Positions 1 through 11,100 of a DNA stretch of 64,000 nucleotides are shown here, in pieces. The DNA is from Siphonodentalium dalli (taxonomy: Eukaryota; Mollusca; Scaphopoda; Gadilida; Siphonodentaliidae): the NCBI GenBank assembly GCA_032622095.1, contig CP136061.1, positions 3,844,001 to 3,908,000 on the forward strand. Direction: 5' to 3'. The position numbers and the translations under genes are program-made. The notes beneath the pieces are model-generated. The model was not told where the DNA came from. It was given only the letters and a program-made list of their open reading frames with translations, and did not search any database. How positions within the stretch are numbered: position 1 is the stretch's first letter; each line of letters begins with the position of its first letter.

Positions 1-769
1 CAGCTCAATATTCCTTCTACGTAAGCCAGCTATAGTGAAATCTTGCTATAATCACCGTAATCCAGTTAATTACTTCATTTTGCTGGCTCAACGGCTGTTC
101 TACGTAAAGGTAAACTGTCCTATAATGATTGACTAAGTACAACGAATTAGTATATCTTATACTACAACAGATCTGCAACGTCACTGGTGTTGATTTTGAT
201 GAGATGTTTTTTTTTATTTTCCTATAATATCTTGAGGTACTTTATTAAAAAGACCAAACATACATGTACATGTGTATGGGAAGCCAAATTTAAATTTAAT
301 AAATAATTGAGCTTAAAGGTACTCAATCCGATTCGATGGTCCCCATATCATCTGATTCCAACAACAACAATGTTTTTTTTAAATGCGGCTCCGGTTATCA
401 GAATAGATTAATTGCCCAAAAATAATTCTAACCACAGTCAACAAAATTGCCCAAAACCTGTAATTTTTATCAACATTTTGTTCAACGAAATTTTGCCGGT
501 TTGTCAATTATCCGACACAAAAAAGCCACTTGATTTTAGAGAGACTTACTTAGAGTTATTCATCTTCATTCGCTATTTTGTCCGAGACCGTCTTCCCGTC
601 GACCTTTTACTTGGCCACTAAAAACTATCGGTGGTGAACAATAATAGATTTCAAAAATCGATATCTGATCACTCTGAACTTTGATGGGTTGGTTCCTTGA
701 CTCGATTCAAATATTTTTGACTACCGAAGCCATGGAATAGTAATTTGCGAGCGTTAATTCGGATTATGC

Positions 770-1620
770 ATATTTAAGCGCAATAAGGAATCTCTAATTG
801 CGCTTAAGCGCAATAAGGGAAGATCTAATTTCGCTTAAGCGCAATAGGGGAATATTTAATTGCGCTTAGGCGCCATAATGAATATTTTGAAGGTATATCT
901 TATTGTGCTTAAGCGCAAAAGGAGTCTCTAATTGCACGTAAGCGCAATAAGGAATATTTTTATTGCGCTTAAGTGCGATAAGAGCTAATTGTGCTTAAGT
1001 GCAATTAAAAATCTGCCTTATTGCGCTTAGTTATGTTACCTAAACATTACATAAATGCAAATGGTGTAGTCCATAGTACAATGGGTGGAGTTTATTGGTG
1101 ACCTGGTGACTGTCCACATGTAGGCCAAATCGGATTCTACTATTTGAAGAGGGGTGATCTCATGAGGGATATATTAATTGCGCTTAAGCGCAATAAGCAT
1201 GTAATTGCGCTTGAGTGCAATAAGGAATGTCTCTTTCGCTTAAGCTCCATAAGGAATCCCTAATTGCTATTAAGCGCAATAAGGAATATTCTTATTGCGC
1301 TTTCGCGCAATTAGAGATTCATTATTGCGAGTAAGCTTAGTTATTTATTAAATGTCAATTTGTCTTCCCATACATGTACATTATATACACGAATATTTAT
1401 GAGGTTCATTATCAGGTTTGGCTGGATAATCATCCTACAGACTATTCTATAAGAATTAGGGGGTTTTGTTTCTGATGATCAATAATTGCGCTTAAGCGCA
1501 ATTGAATTTTGATAGTTTTTAATTTCGCTTAAGCGCAATTGCTGCCAACATAATTACGCTTAAGCTCAAATGTATTTCATTTGTGTTCAACTAATTGCGC
1601 TTTATCACACTTCTGTGCGA
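770..1620. repeat. Clusters of the palindrome ATTGCGCTTAAGCGCAAT (copy A)
   Basis: Around fifteen or more perfect or near-perfect copies of an 18-bp self-complementary word, spaced about 30-40 bp, in clusters near 770-1030, 1170-1335 and 1485-1620. Spacers are AT-rich and share words such as AATAAGGAATCTCTAATT, so this is a degenerate tandem repeat with a palindromic core. Changes hit arms and centre. Confidence 0.85.
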
Positions 1621-1977
1621 AAAACTGAAAACTGCTGGACATTTGTGTGTGACTTTGGTAAGTATACCAGGTAAGCAGGTCGATCATCGTTAATGTATCA
1701 ACGTATCTTATCTGATCCCTCATTGTGGGTTCAAATGAACCGCGCCCCATTAAAAGACGCACCGAAATTATAGTAATTCATTATCGTTTTCCACCTTTCA
1801 CTTGAAAGAAAAACAAATGCTCTCCATTATTATTTACATGCTGTAGAAAAGAAAAAAAATTCTCTCTGAGTCAACAATGTATTTATCGCCATATTTTGAT
1901 CCCCAAATCGCGATAAAGGCAAGCAAGCAATTGCTAGCTTTTACTGTAGGTATTTTAAAACTATGAATTATTTTAGA

Positions 1978-2298
1978 GCTTCGTATATATATATAAGAGA
2001 CTAGCTGGTGGGCCCGACTTCGTCCGGGCTGTTTCTCCTCTGCTTTCATCCGTCGAAAGGCACGATTTGACCTTGAATTGACCATTTTGAAGGTCAATGT
2101 CAGGTCGGGGTCACGATTTGACCCGTCGAAAATACTCCCCCGGACAAAAGTATCCCTATGTATCAAATTTCGTCGAATCCGTCCGTTTTACCCGATTTGA
2201 CCTTCAGTTGACTTCGTCCGGCAGTTTTCCCGGCCATTGCTAACAGACAGACAAACAAACAGACAGACAGACAGAAGTTCCAAAATATATATTAGATA
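1978..2298. mobile_element. Dispersed insertion, unclassified, present only in copy A
   Basis: About 320 bp absent from the homologous site near 62215. It starts with a GC-rich GGCCCGACTTCGTCCGGGC motif, holds several TTTGACC/TTGACC words and ends with a (CAGA)n stretch and an AT-rich tail. This looks like the 3' end of a retroposon, but I cannot name the family. Confidence 0.5.
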
Positions 2299-2338
2299 AC
2301 ATTGACCTATCAATATTTACCTTGACCTTAATTTGAGT

Positions 2339-2458
2339 AAGCCTGTTTATTGTCGTATATATGCGAGGCTCACTATATGGGAGACCCGCATATATAATAG
2401 AATGCACTGGTACAGGATCTTTAATGCTGCAGCTTCCGTCATGATAGGGTTAATTGAA
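2339..2458. mobile_element. Palindromic MITE remnant
   Basis: Inverted arms around TATATATGCGAGGCTC / GAGACCCGCATATATA, followed by an end CCGTCATGATAGGGTTAA. Related to 62275-62397 and 18036-18119, and sharing its arm sequence with the TTAA MITEs at 5.8, 34.1 and 34.9 kb. The left end is not defined. Confidence 0.6.
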
Positions 2459-2498
2459 GGACTTTTAACACTATGAATCACTGTAAATATGTACTTAC

Positions 2499-2822
2499 AT
2501 TTAATTTGATCATGTACATTCCTTTGGCGGTTCCACCAGAAGTCCCCAGTTCGAGAGCATGTAGCGTGGTTCCGTACAAGTAACAGACCCTGGTCTTTAC
2601 ATCGAACGTACTTCCAGCGCAATTACTATGATATAGACAGAGTTTGTAGCACCGAAGGATGTTCGGCGCCGATATATTCAGAAAGGTTGTACCAACAGGT
2701 GTGATATCCTTGACAATTTCAGGGTATTTGCTTCCGCATAGGTTTCCACGAACACACAGAACAAAGATTGTAAGTTGCAGTACCCGTGCGCAATCCACCT
2801 TCCTTGTGGGTTCAAACACCAT
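2499..2822 (-). CDS. Exon 1 of a second, tandem paralogue of the PAN-domain gene
   Basis: Nearly identical to 62437-62736, with the same phase-0 GTAAGT donor (first base 2498). The ATG used by the other copy is GTG here, so the first available start is 27 bases upstream, adding MVFEPTRKV before DCARV. About 810 bp that precede exon 1 in the other copy, TATA-like box included, are missing, and the upstream ATG was brought in by that junction. The signal-peptide core and PAN cysteines are intact. It lies 2.3 kb downstream of the stop of the six-exon gene, same strand; its other exons would lie left of the window. Could be a working gene with a longer N-terminus or a decaying copy. Confidence 0.65.
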
Positions 2823-3071
2823 AGGGACTATATTTTTGTGTTAATACTTGTTTCGTGAAGATCTATTTCAAAGAAGAGATGTCAGCCCGAGATTGCATGA
2901 TTTTTTAGACTTTGTTTTACCCGATATCTCAATACACAATGAATTGATTACCCAGGATAAGTTCAATGATTGTAAGCGACGCAAAACAAAATCGGCTCAC
3001 CAAAGTCACCCACATGCATTGTGAAATATATAACTAGCACCTTCACCTATCCTTGAAATATTTTATAAAGT

Positions 3072-3234
3072 TATTATACAATGTTGTATACAGTATGTGT
3101 TTTTTCTTGTATTCGCCCAGGTTGCGGTGACAAGTCATATTGGACGAGAGACGCAGTGTCGTGTCCAATATGACTTTTCACCACAACCTGACGAGTACAA
3201 GAAAAAACACATACTGTACATAACATTGCATAAT
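3072..3234. repeat. Long hairpin (foldback element), copy A
   Basis: Two arms of about 70-75 bp in inverted orientation around a short centre (near GAGACGCAGTGTCG). They share TACAGTATGTG, TTTCTTGTA and CAAGTCATATTGGAC with their complements. Homologous to 63820-63961, where pairing is better. Confidence 0.85.
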
Positions 3235-3650
3235 GACATTTTTATTATCCATCTGTATGTTTATCCAAATTTTGGAAATAAAACTTTTGTGGTTAGTTTT
3301 GGTATTTGTGCGGTGAAGGAGAGCAACACTCGAAATTTCCACCACCCCTGGCGCTACGCGGCCAACTACTCTCTATATGTGAATTCTTTGATGACAGAGA
3401 CTTGTAATTTGTAACATTGTTACTTTGATATATATTAATACTACTAACTTGTCGAAACCATTCATTGTATGTGTATACATGGATGAATGTTATCTTCAAA
3501 TGAGAATTATTCCTAAAATAGACCCTCAATAAAATATGGCAAGTACTTATGGAATTTGGCTAAAAACGATTTCATTTGGCCAAAAATTTGGCAAGAGAAC
3601 ATTTTACAAGGGAGCAATATCCGATCAGTCTGTTGGTGCTTTCATGTCTG
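3235..3650. other. Intergenic, no recognised gene
   Basis: Between the hairpin and small arrays. A GC-richer patch at 3310-3380 has short frames on both strands but no splice sites or motif I can support. Confidence 0.4.
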
Positions 3651-3703
3651 AATAGAATATAATAGAATATAATAGAATATAATAGAATATAATAGAATAT
3701 AAT
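3651..3703. repeat. 10-bp tandem repeat AATAGAATAT
   Basis: Five perfect units plus a partial one. Confidence 0.95.
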
Positions 3704-4045
3704 GTATTGAGCCTCATTGCATACATAAGATTGTTTGCTCATACATGTAGCATAATGTAAGTGAAAATAACACACAAACAAGAACTTAATTAGTGAATAA
3801 TTGCAATAGTGAGGTTTGAAGTAGGGAAGTGACAGAATGAGTGATAGCTTTGCAGAGTTGGTTTAGAGCATCAGAGGTACTTTGAATATTTTTGAGATTT
3901 TCTAATCACTAAATACGTAGAGATAAGATAGGTGCTTGAATAAAAATAAGATAGGTGCTTGAACAAGCACATATATCCGTTGACAAACAAATTCAGAATA
4001 ATTGTGTTCTTATAGTTGCAGCTTGTTATCTTCATCTTTAAGAGA

Positions 4046-4797
4046 AATATCACTGAATCGTAAATCACTGAATCGTAAATCACTGAATCGTCAATCGTAA
4101 ATCACTGAATCGTAAATCACTGAATCGTAAATCACTGAATCGTAAATCACTGAATCGTAAATCGTAAATCACTGAATCGTAAATCGTAAATCACTGAATC
4201 GTAAATCACTGAATCGTAAATCACTGAATCGTAAATCACTGAATCGTAAATCACTGAATCGTAAATCCAAATATCACTGAATCGTAAATCCAAATATCAC
4301 TGAATCGTAAATCCAAATATCACTGAATCGTAAATCCAAATATCACTGAATCGTAAATCCAAATATCACTGAATCGTAAATCACTGAATCGTAAATCACT
4401 GAATCGTAAATCACTGAATCAATAATCACTGAATCAATAATCACTGAATCGTAAATCACTGAATCGTAAATCACTGAATCGTAAATCACTGAATCGTAAA
4501 TCACTGAATCGTAAATCACTGAATCGTAAATCCAAATATCACTGAATCGTAAATCCAAATATCACTGAATCGTAAATCCAAATATCACTGAATCGTGAAT
4601 CCAAATATCACTGAATCGTAAATCACTGAATCGTAAATCACTGAATCTTAAATCACTGAATCTTAAATCACTGAATCTTAAATCACTGAATCGTAAATCA
4701 CTGAATCGTAAATCACTGAATCGTAAATCACTGAATCGTAAATCACTGAATCGTGAATCACTGAATCGTGAATCACTGAATCGTAAATCCAAACATC
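4046..4797. repeat. 15-bp minisatellite (CACTGAATCGTAAAT) with a 23-bp variant
   Basis: About 45 units. The basic 15-mer alternates with blocks of a longer unit containing CCAAATAT before CACTGAATCG, grouped at 4262-4375, 4525-4615 and at the end. Short repeated-peptide frames on the minus strand arise because 15 is a multiple of 3. Confidence 0.95.
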
Positions 4798-5096
4798 AGT
4801 TAATAGTTGAATTGTGTGTCTTGTGTAAATCTGTTGTTTTTTTTATATAAATCTATGTTGCAAACAATTATGTTTGACGATCCAATACTTCGTCATCATC
4901 GACATCCATATTGTGACGAACAGCGGCCACCAGTTCTTCGACAAGCATGCATAGTATCTTCGTATGATTGGATGACACACCATCATGTGACCATTCACGT
5001 AGATCAGAGCATGCATTATTGATTGGTTGATGTGACTCTTATGGTTTCCCAGGTGGTGACCATCTACCATCGACTGCTCAGTCAGCTCCATGAAGC

Positions 5097-5149
5097 TCAT
5101 TGCACATAGATCGTAAACCAGTCGGCGCGCCCCATCGTCTCGAATGGTG
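5097..5149 (-). CDS. Exon 6: C-terminus and stop
   Basis: 53 bases: two bases completing a codon (phase 1), 16 codons and TGA at 5099-5097. Acceptor ATGTTTCAG. It encodes PFETMGRADWFTIYVQ, the closing motif expected from family members I recall (a G-R-A-D-aromatic run just before the stop). No clear AATAAA is visible in the next 300 bases on the minus strand, so the 3' end is undefined. A 15-bp tandem array begins about 300 bp downstream. Confidence 0.75.
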
Positions 5150-8100
5150 CTGAAACATACATGATTTGTACAGTCTCAATAAGTAAGATCACTAACTCGC
5201 GGTGAATCCTCCATTTGGTCTCCGGAGGTCAAAGTTAAGAAGTAGCATCTATTTTAGCATATGGCTCCAGTCTGGGAATTCCCAAAATAAAATGGCAACA
5301 GTTCGCTACCGAATCGCAGGTGCGACAACTTCACAAAACTAATTAAACAATCACCATAAATACATACAATACGTAGGTTTCGCGCAGTAGATGGATTGTT
5401 TTAGCGTTATTTACAGCTGATTATATGGAAATTCTTTGTCTCACATGTGGGGCATTCATACTAGTATTTATAGATGTGGTAGGTATGGACACCCATATAC
5501 GTTCATGAAAAGTGACAACTGCCCATCAATTTGCAATACCTGCGGATGGATGACGTCATAGAATTGTGATTATATCACCATGGTAACGCATGCCATATGT
5601 GAACAGGTTCGTAAATACATTAGAACTCAATATATACTGTAACAGTTAACTTTATTTGCAATATTTCACCACAACAGTATATTGGCCAAATTCACACTCA
5701 AATAGTTAGCATTATATCCATCACGTCGTAATTTTAGCATAATTACGTGGTGATTAAGAATGTAATTAAAATGTGTACAATGAGCATAATGATGAGAAAA
5801 GACCAATAGTATGCACAAGAAGGCGTTATTTAACCCTTTACCCAACAAACCGGCCAAAACCGGCCAAACAAAGCTTCAACAGCCTAAAATATCTTCGGTC
5901 TGTCTCAATAGAACCATACAAATATGGATATCATTGGAACCGGCTCCTTGACCACATTGTGATAGTTACAGTTAGCCCTGTGTCAATGCATTCTCTTATA
6001 TATGCGAGTCGACCATAGGTCGCCTCGCATATATAAGAGAATGCATTGGCCTAAAAAAAATCTTTTTTAACACTTTTTACCATTTTTTCTTACATTCTTT
6101 AACAATTTTATAATTTTTAATGTGTTAAGCCAATGCATTCTCTTATATATGCGAGGCGACCTATGGTCGACTCGCATATATAAGAGAATGCATTGGCACA
6201 GGGCCGTTCTGTTGGGTAAAGGGTTAACTGAAATAGATCATCCCGCATTTAGGCTCACGTGTATTCAACACTGATTATGCTAATGAATTATGGGTAACTT
6301 TCAAAAAACAACTGCCAATGATCTCATTGCGTTCCCAAAATGGTTATGCATTTCAATGTCATGCATACAACATGCACTCGCAGCTATTATTATTGAAGTC
6401 GCAATATTGCGCGGCACAGTCAATTTCGTAACATTGCGTCGAAAATAGGAGACACTAGACGGATACCACAATGAAAATGTCGTTAGAAAGGGCAACAATC
6501 TTCTTTATTTCATAAACGTGTGTTATCGACATGTGTTTGTGATAAACAATAACAAACTAAATCAATCGGTACATGTGTATCTGCTTACAAACACCACACC
6601 TGTCGGCATTGTTCCGTCCACATTTTTGGGAAAACCCAAGGAAATCCCCCAATTAGTAATTGTGACGTCATACATGTGCTGTCTATATTTAGGCCGAGAA
6701 CATCTCATTGTGGCCGTATTTGTCAGGTCAGCGTGATGATATCCAAGTCGCTACCCAATAAAATCATTAGCATATCACCGTAAATATGGTATTATTGTCT
6801 GTTATTCCCAAAAAAATATTCTCTGTCGGATAAAGCGGGCTGCGGTGTTGAAAAAGTTAACTTTGGCTGTCAGACAAAACGTCTAAAGACTGACCAAGCA
6901 GCCAATACGCCAAGGATTTGATAGCAAACAATATGTAATCGGGGTTAACTATTAGATGGCTAGTGGCGTCTAACCACTGTGACCAAGAGATATAGACCCC
7001 TCGCGCTATGATAATCCACTTACTGATAAGCAGTTTAAAGGCCCACTTAATTTTCGAGTCTCCGATTATTATTTTTATAGTGACTTGATATACAGTTTTA
7101 ATAACAATCTATGTCATAAAATATGATTAAAATACTAAACTTCATCACTATTTGAAACATCTGTTTCGTAGAGGATGCCCACAGATAAATAGGAAACTGC
7201 TGAAGACTTCCCCCCTCTTGCATCCAGAATACAACAGAATTCAAACTTTTTCAATGAAAGGGGAATAACTCTATCTTTAATATATAGAGTTATTCCCCAT
7301 GCATTGAAAATAATACTGAATTTTACTTCAATCTTGATAACAAAACGCATTGGCAACTCAACAAAAACAACAATTCTACAGTTTATTACACCGGACAAGT
7401 TGACAATACAATGTTTTGGAGCTTCCTCTTTCAAATGGTATATAATATGGCATATATTTTATATAAAGTAATCTGGGGGTTCGAAAATTAAGTGGGCCTT
7501 TAAGAGAAACATAATTGTCGAAAGAACGCCTAGAACCCTAGAACCCTAGCTCAATAAACCGAAAGTCGTAGCATTCAAGTTTTATTTTCAAAACATGAAA
7601 ACCAGAAACTATACTGAAAGGTGAATTCAACCGAATGTTGCCACTTCGTACGTTGACGTTGTTTCCGCAAAAAACGTATTCACGGTAACATTTTAAATTC
7701 TTTGGGCACGCTTTGATAAATTGGTAGATACAATTGCATATATGCTATACATAAACTGTATTAATAATAAACAGACTAATCAAAGTTATGCGACCTGATA
7801 TACGAAATACTCACGAATGAATTGGTCAGCAGTACTAATTGTGGAGTAAAGGAATTGTGGATGTGTCAGCAAATCATCATACTGACAGTGATGGGTGGAT
7901 TTGAATTCCGAGACCATGATCCAATTAGGGTCGCAGTCGCACGAACACCATTTCTGTACTATGTAGAAATCACGCGGCAGTGTAGCCGTATGGACCCTGA
8001 AATGATTATATTAGTCTGTAGAAATCACGCGGTAGTGTAGACGTATGATCACTGTAATGATTATATTAGTCTGTGGAAATCACGCGGTACTGTAGCCGTA

Positions 8101-11100
8101 TGATCACTGTAATGATTATATTAGTATGCAGAAATCACATGGTAGTGTTGAGCCGTATGATCCCTGTAATTATTATATTCATCTAGTCTGTGCTACATAG
8201 AAACACGCGGCAGTGTAGCCATATGATCCCTGCAATGATTATATTAGTCTGTAGAAACCACGCGGTAGTGTAGCCGTGTGATCCCTGCAATGATTATATT
8301 AGTCTGTAGAAATCACGAGGTAGTGTAGACGTGTGATCCCTGTAATGATTATATTAGTATGCAGAAATCACATGGTAGTGTTGAGCCGTATGATCCCTGT
8401 AATTATTATATTCATCTAGTCTGTGCTACATAGAAACACGCGGCAGTGTAGCCATATGATCCCTGCAATGATTATATTAGTCTGTGGAAATCACACGGCA
8501 GTGTAGCCATATGATCCCTGCAATGATTATATTAGTCTGTGCTATGTGGAAATCACACGGCAGTGTAGCCATATGATCCCTGCAATGATTATATTAGTCT
8601 GTAGAAACCACGCGGCAGTGTAGCCGTATGATCCCTGCAATGATTATATTAATATGTGGAAATCACGCGGTAGAGTAGCCATATGATTCCTGCAATGATT
8701 ATATTAGTCAGTAGAAACCACGCGGTAGTGTAGACGTATGATCCCTGTAATGATTATATTAGTCTGTAGAAATCACACGGTAGTGTAGACGTATGATCCC
8801 TGTAATGATTATATTAGTCAGTAGAAACCACGCGGTAGTGTAGACGTATGATCCCTGTAATGATTATATTAGTCTGTAGAAATCACACGGTAGTGTAGAC
8901 GTATGATCCCTGTAATGATTATATTAGTCAGTAGAAATCACGCGGTACTGTAGCCGTATGATCCCTGCAATTATTATATTAGTCTATGGAAACCACACGG
9001 TAGTGTAGCCGTATGATCCCTGCAATTATTATATTAGTCTATGGAAACCACACGGTAGTGTAGCCGTATGATCCCTGCAATTATTATATTAGTCTATGGA
9101 AACCACACGGTAGTGTAGCCGTATGATCCCTGCAATTATTATATTAGTCTATGGAAATCACGCGGTACTGTAGCCGTATGATCCCTGCAATTATTATATT
9201 AGTCTGTAGAAATCACGCGGTACTGTAGCCGTATGATCCCTGCAATTATTATATTAGTCTATGGAAACCACACGGTAGTGTAGCCGTATGATCCCTGCAA
9301 TTATTATATTAGTCTATGGAAACCACACGGTAGTGTAGCCGTATGATCCCTGCAATTATTATATTAGTCTATGGAAATCACGCGGTACTGTAGCCGTATG
9401 ATCCCTGCAATTATTATATTAGTCTGTAGAAATCACACGGCAGTGTAGCCGTATGATCCCTGCAATTATTATATTAGTCTATGGAAATCACGCGGTACTG
9501 TAGCCGTATGATCCCTGCAATTATTATATTAGTCTGTAGAAATCACACGGCAGTGTAGCTGTATGATCCATGCAATGATTATATTAGTCTATGGAAACCA
9601 CACGGTAGTGTAGCCGTGTGATCCCTGTAATTATTATATTAGTCTATGGAAACCACACGGTAGTGTAGCCGTATGATCCCTACAATGATTATATTAGTCT
9701 GTAGAAATCACACGGTAGTGTAGCCGTGTGATCCCTGCAATGATTATATTAGTCAGTAGAAATCACGCGGTAGTGTAGCCGTGTGATCCCTGTAATTATT
9801 ATATTAGTCTATGGAAATCACGAGGTAGTGTAGCCGTGTGATCCCTGTAATGATTATATTAGTCTATGGAAACCACGCGGTAGTGTAGCCGTGTGATCCC
9901 TGTAATGATTATATTAGTCTGTGGAAATCACACGGCAGTGTAGCTGTATGATCCCTGTAATGATTATATTAGTCTATGGAAACCACGCGGTAGTGTAGCC
10001 GTATGATCCCTGTAATGATTATATTAGTCTGTGGAAATCACACGGCAGTGTAGCTGTATGATCCCTGTAATGATTATATTAGTCTATGGAAATCACGCGG
10101 TACTGTAGCCGTATGATCCCTGCAATTATTATATTAGTCTATGGAAACCACGCGGTAGTGTAGCCGTATGATCCATGCAATGATTATATTAGTCTGTAGA
10201 AACCACACGGTAGTGTAGCCGTATGATCCATGCAATGATTATATTAGTCTGTAGAAACCACACGGTAGTGTAGCCGTATGATCCCTGTAATGATTATATT
10301 AGTCTGTAGAAACCACACGGTAGTGTAGCCGTATGATCCATGCAATGATTATATTAGTCTGTAGAAACCACACGGTAGTGTAGCCGTATGATCCCTGTAA
10401 TGATTATATTAGTCTGTAGAAACCACACGGTAGTGTAGCCGTGTGATCCCTGTAATGATTATATTAGTCTGTAGAAACCACACGGTAGTGTAGCCGTATG
10501 ATCCATGCAATGATTATATTAGTCTGTAGAAACCACACGGTAGTGTAGCCGTGTGATCCCTGTAATGATTATATTAGTCTGTAGAAACCACGCGGTAGTG
10601 TAGCCGTGTGATCCCTGTAATGATTATATTAGTCTGTAGAAATCACACGGTAGTGTAGCCGTGTGATCCCTGTAATGATTATATTAGTCTGTGCTATGTA
10701 GAAATCACACGGTAGTGTAGCCGTATGATCCCTGTAATGATTATATTAGTCTGTAGAAATCACGCGGTAGTGTAGCCGTGTGATACCTCAATGATTATAT
10801 TAATCTGTAGAAATCACACGGTAGTGTAGCCGTATGATCCATGCAATGATTATATTAGTCTGTAGAAATCACGCGGTAGTGTAGCCGTGTGATCCCGTAA
10901 TGATTATATTAGTCTGTGGAAATCACGCGGTAGTGTAGCCGTATGATCCCTGCAATGATTATATTAGTCTGTGGAAATCACACGGTAGTGTAGCCGTATG
11001 ATACCTCAATTATTATATTAGTCTGTAGTAATCACGCGGTAGTGTAGCCGTATGATCCCTCAATGATTATATTAGTCAGTAGAAACCGCACGATATAGTG

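Larger units (their letters stand above)
112..3270. repeat. Diverged segmental duplication, copy A
   Basis: Aligns by eye, in direct orientation, with 55946-64000. Shared blocks include the leading AT-rich segment, the GCGCTTAAGCGC repeats, the MITE-like palindrome, PAN exon 1 and the hairpin at 3.1 kb. Differences are mostly insertions: copy A alone has 1978-2298 and about 150 bp near 1335-1480; copy B alone has 56142-60714 and about 62752-63562. Fits tandem duplication of the gene's 5' region and early intron 1. Confidence 0.9.

Noticed and set aside
4343-4792. Minus-strand frames with five-residue repeats
   Set aside because: Product of the 15-bp minisatellite.
4843-5100. 85-residue minus-strand frame overlapping the last exon
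   Set aside because: It is in a different frame from exon 6 and starts inside it; phase and motif support the GRADWF frame ending at 5097.
6518-6736. Plus-strand frame ending HLIVAVFVRSA as the last exon of a gene like the PAN-domain gene
   Set aside because: It resembles the family's closing motif only loosely, is on the wrong strand and has no acceptor of the required phase; the true last exon is 5149-5097.
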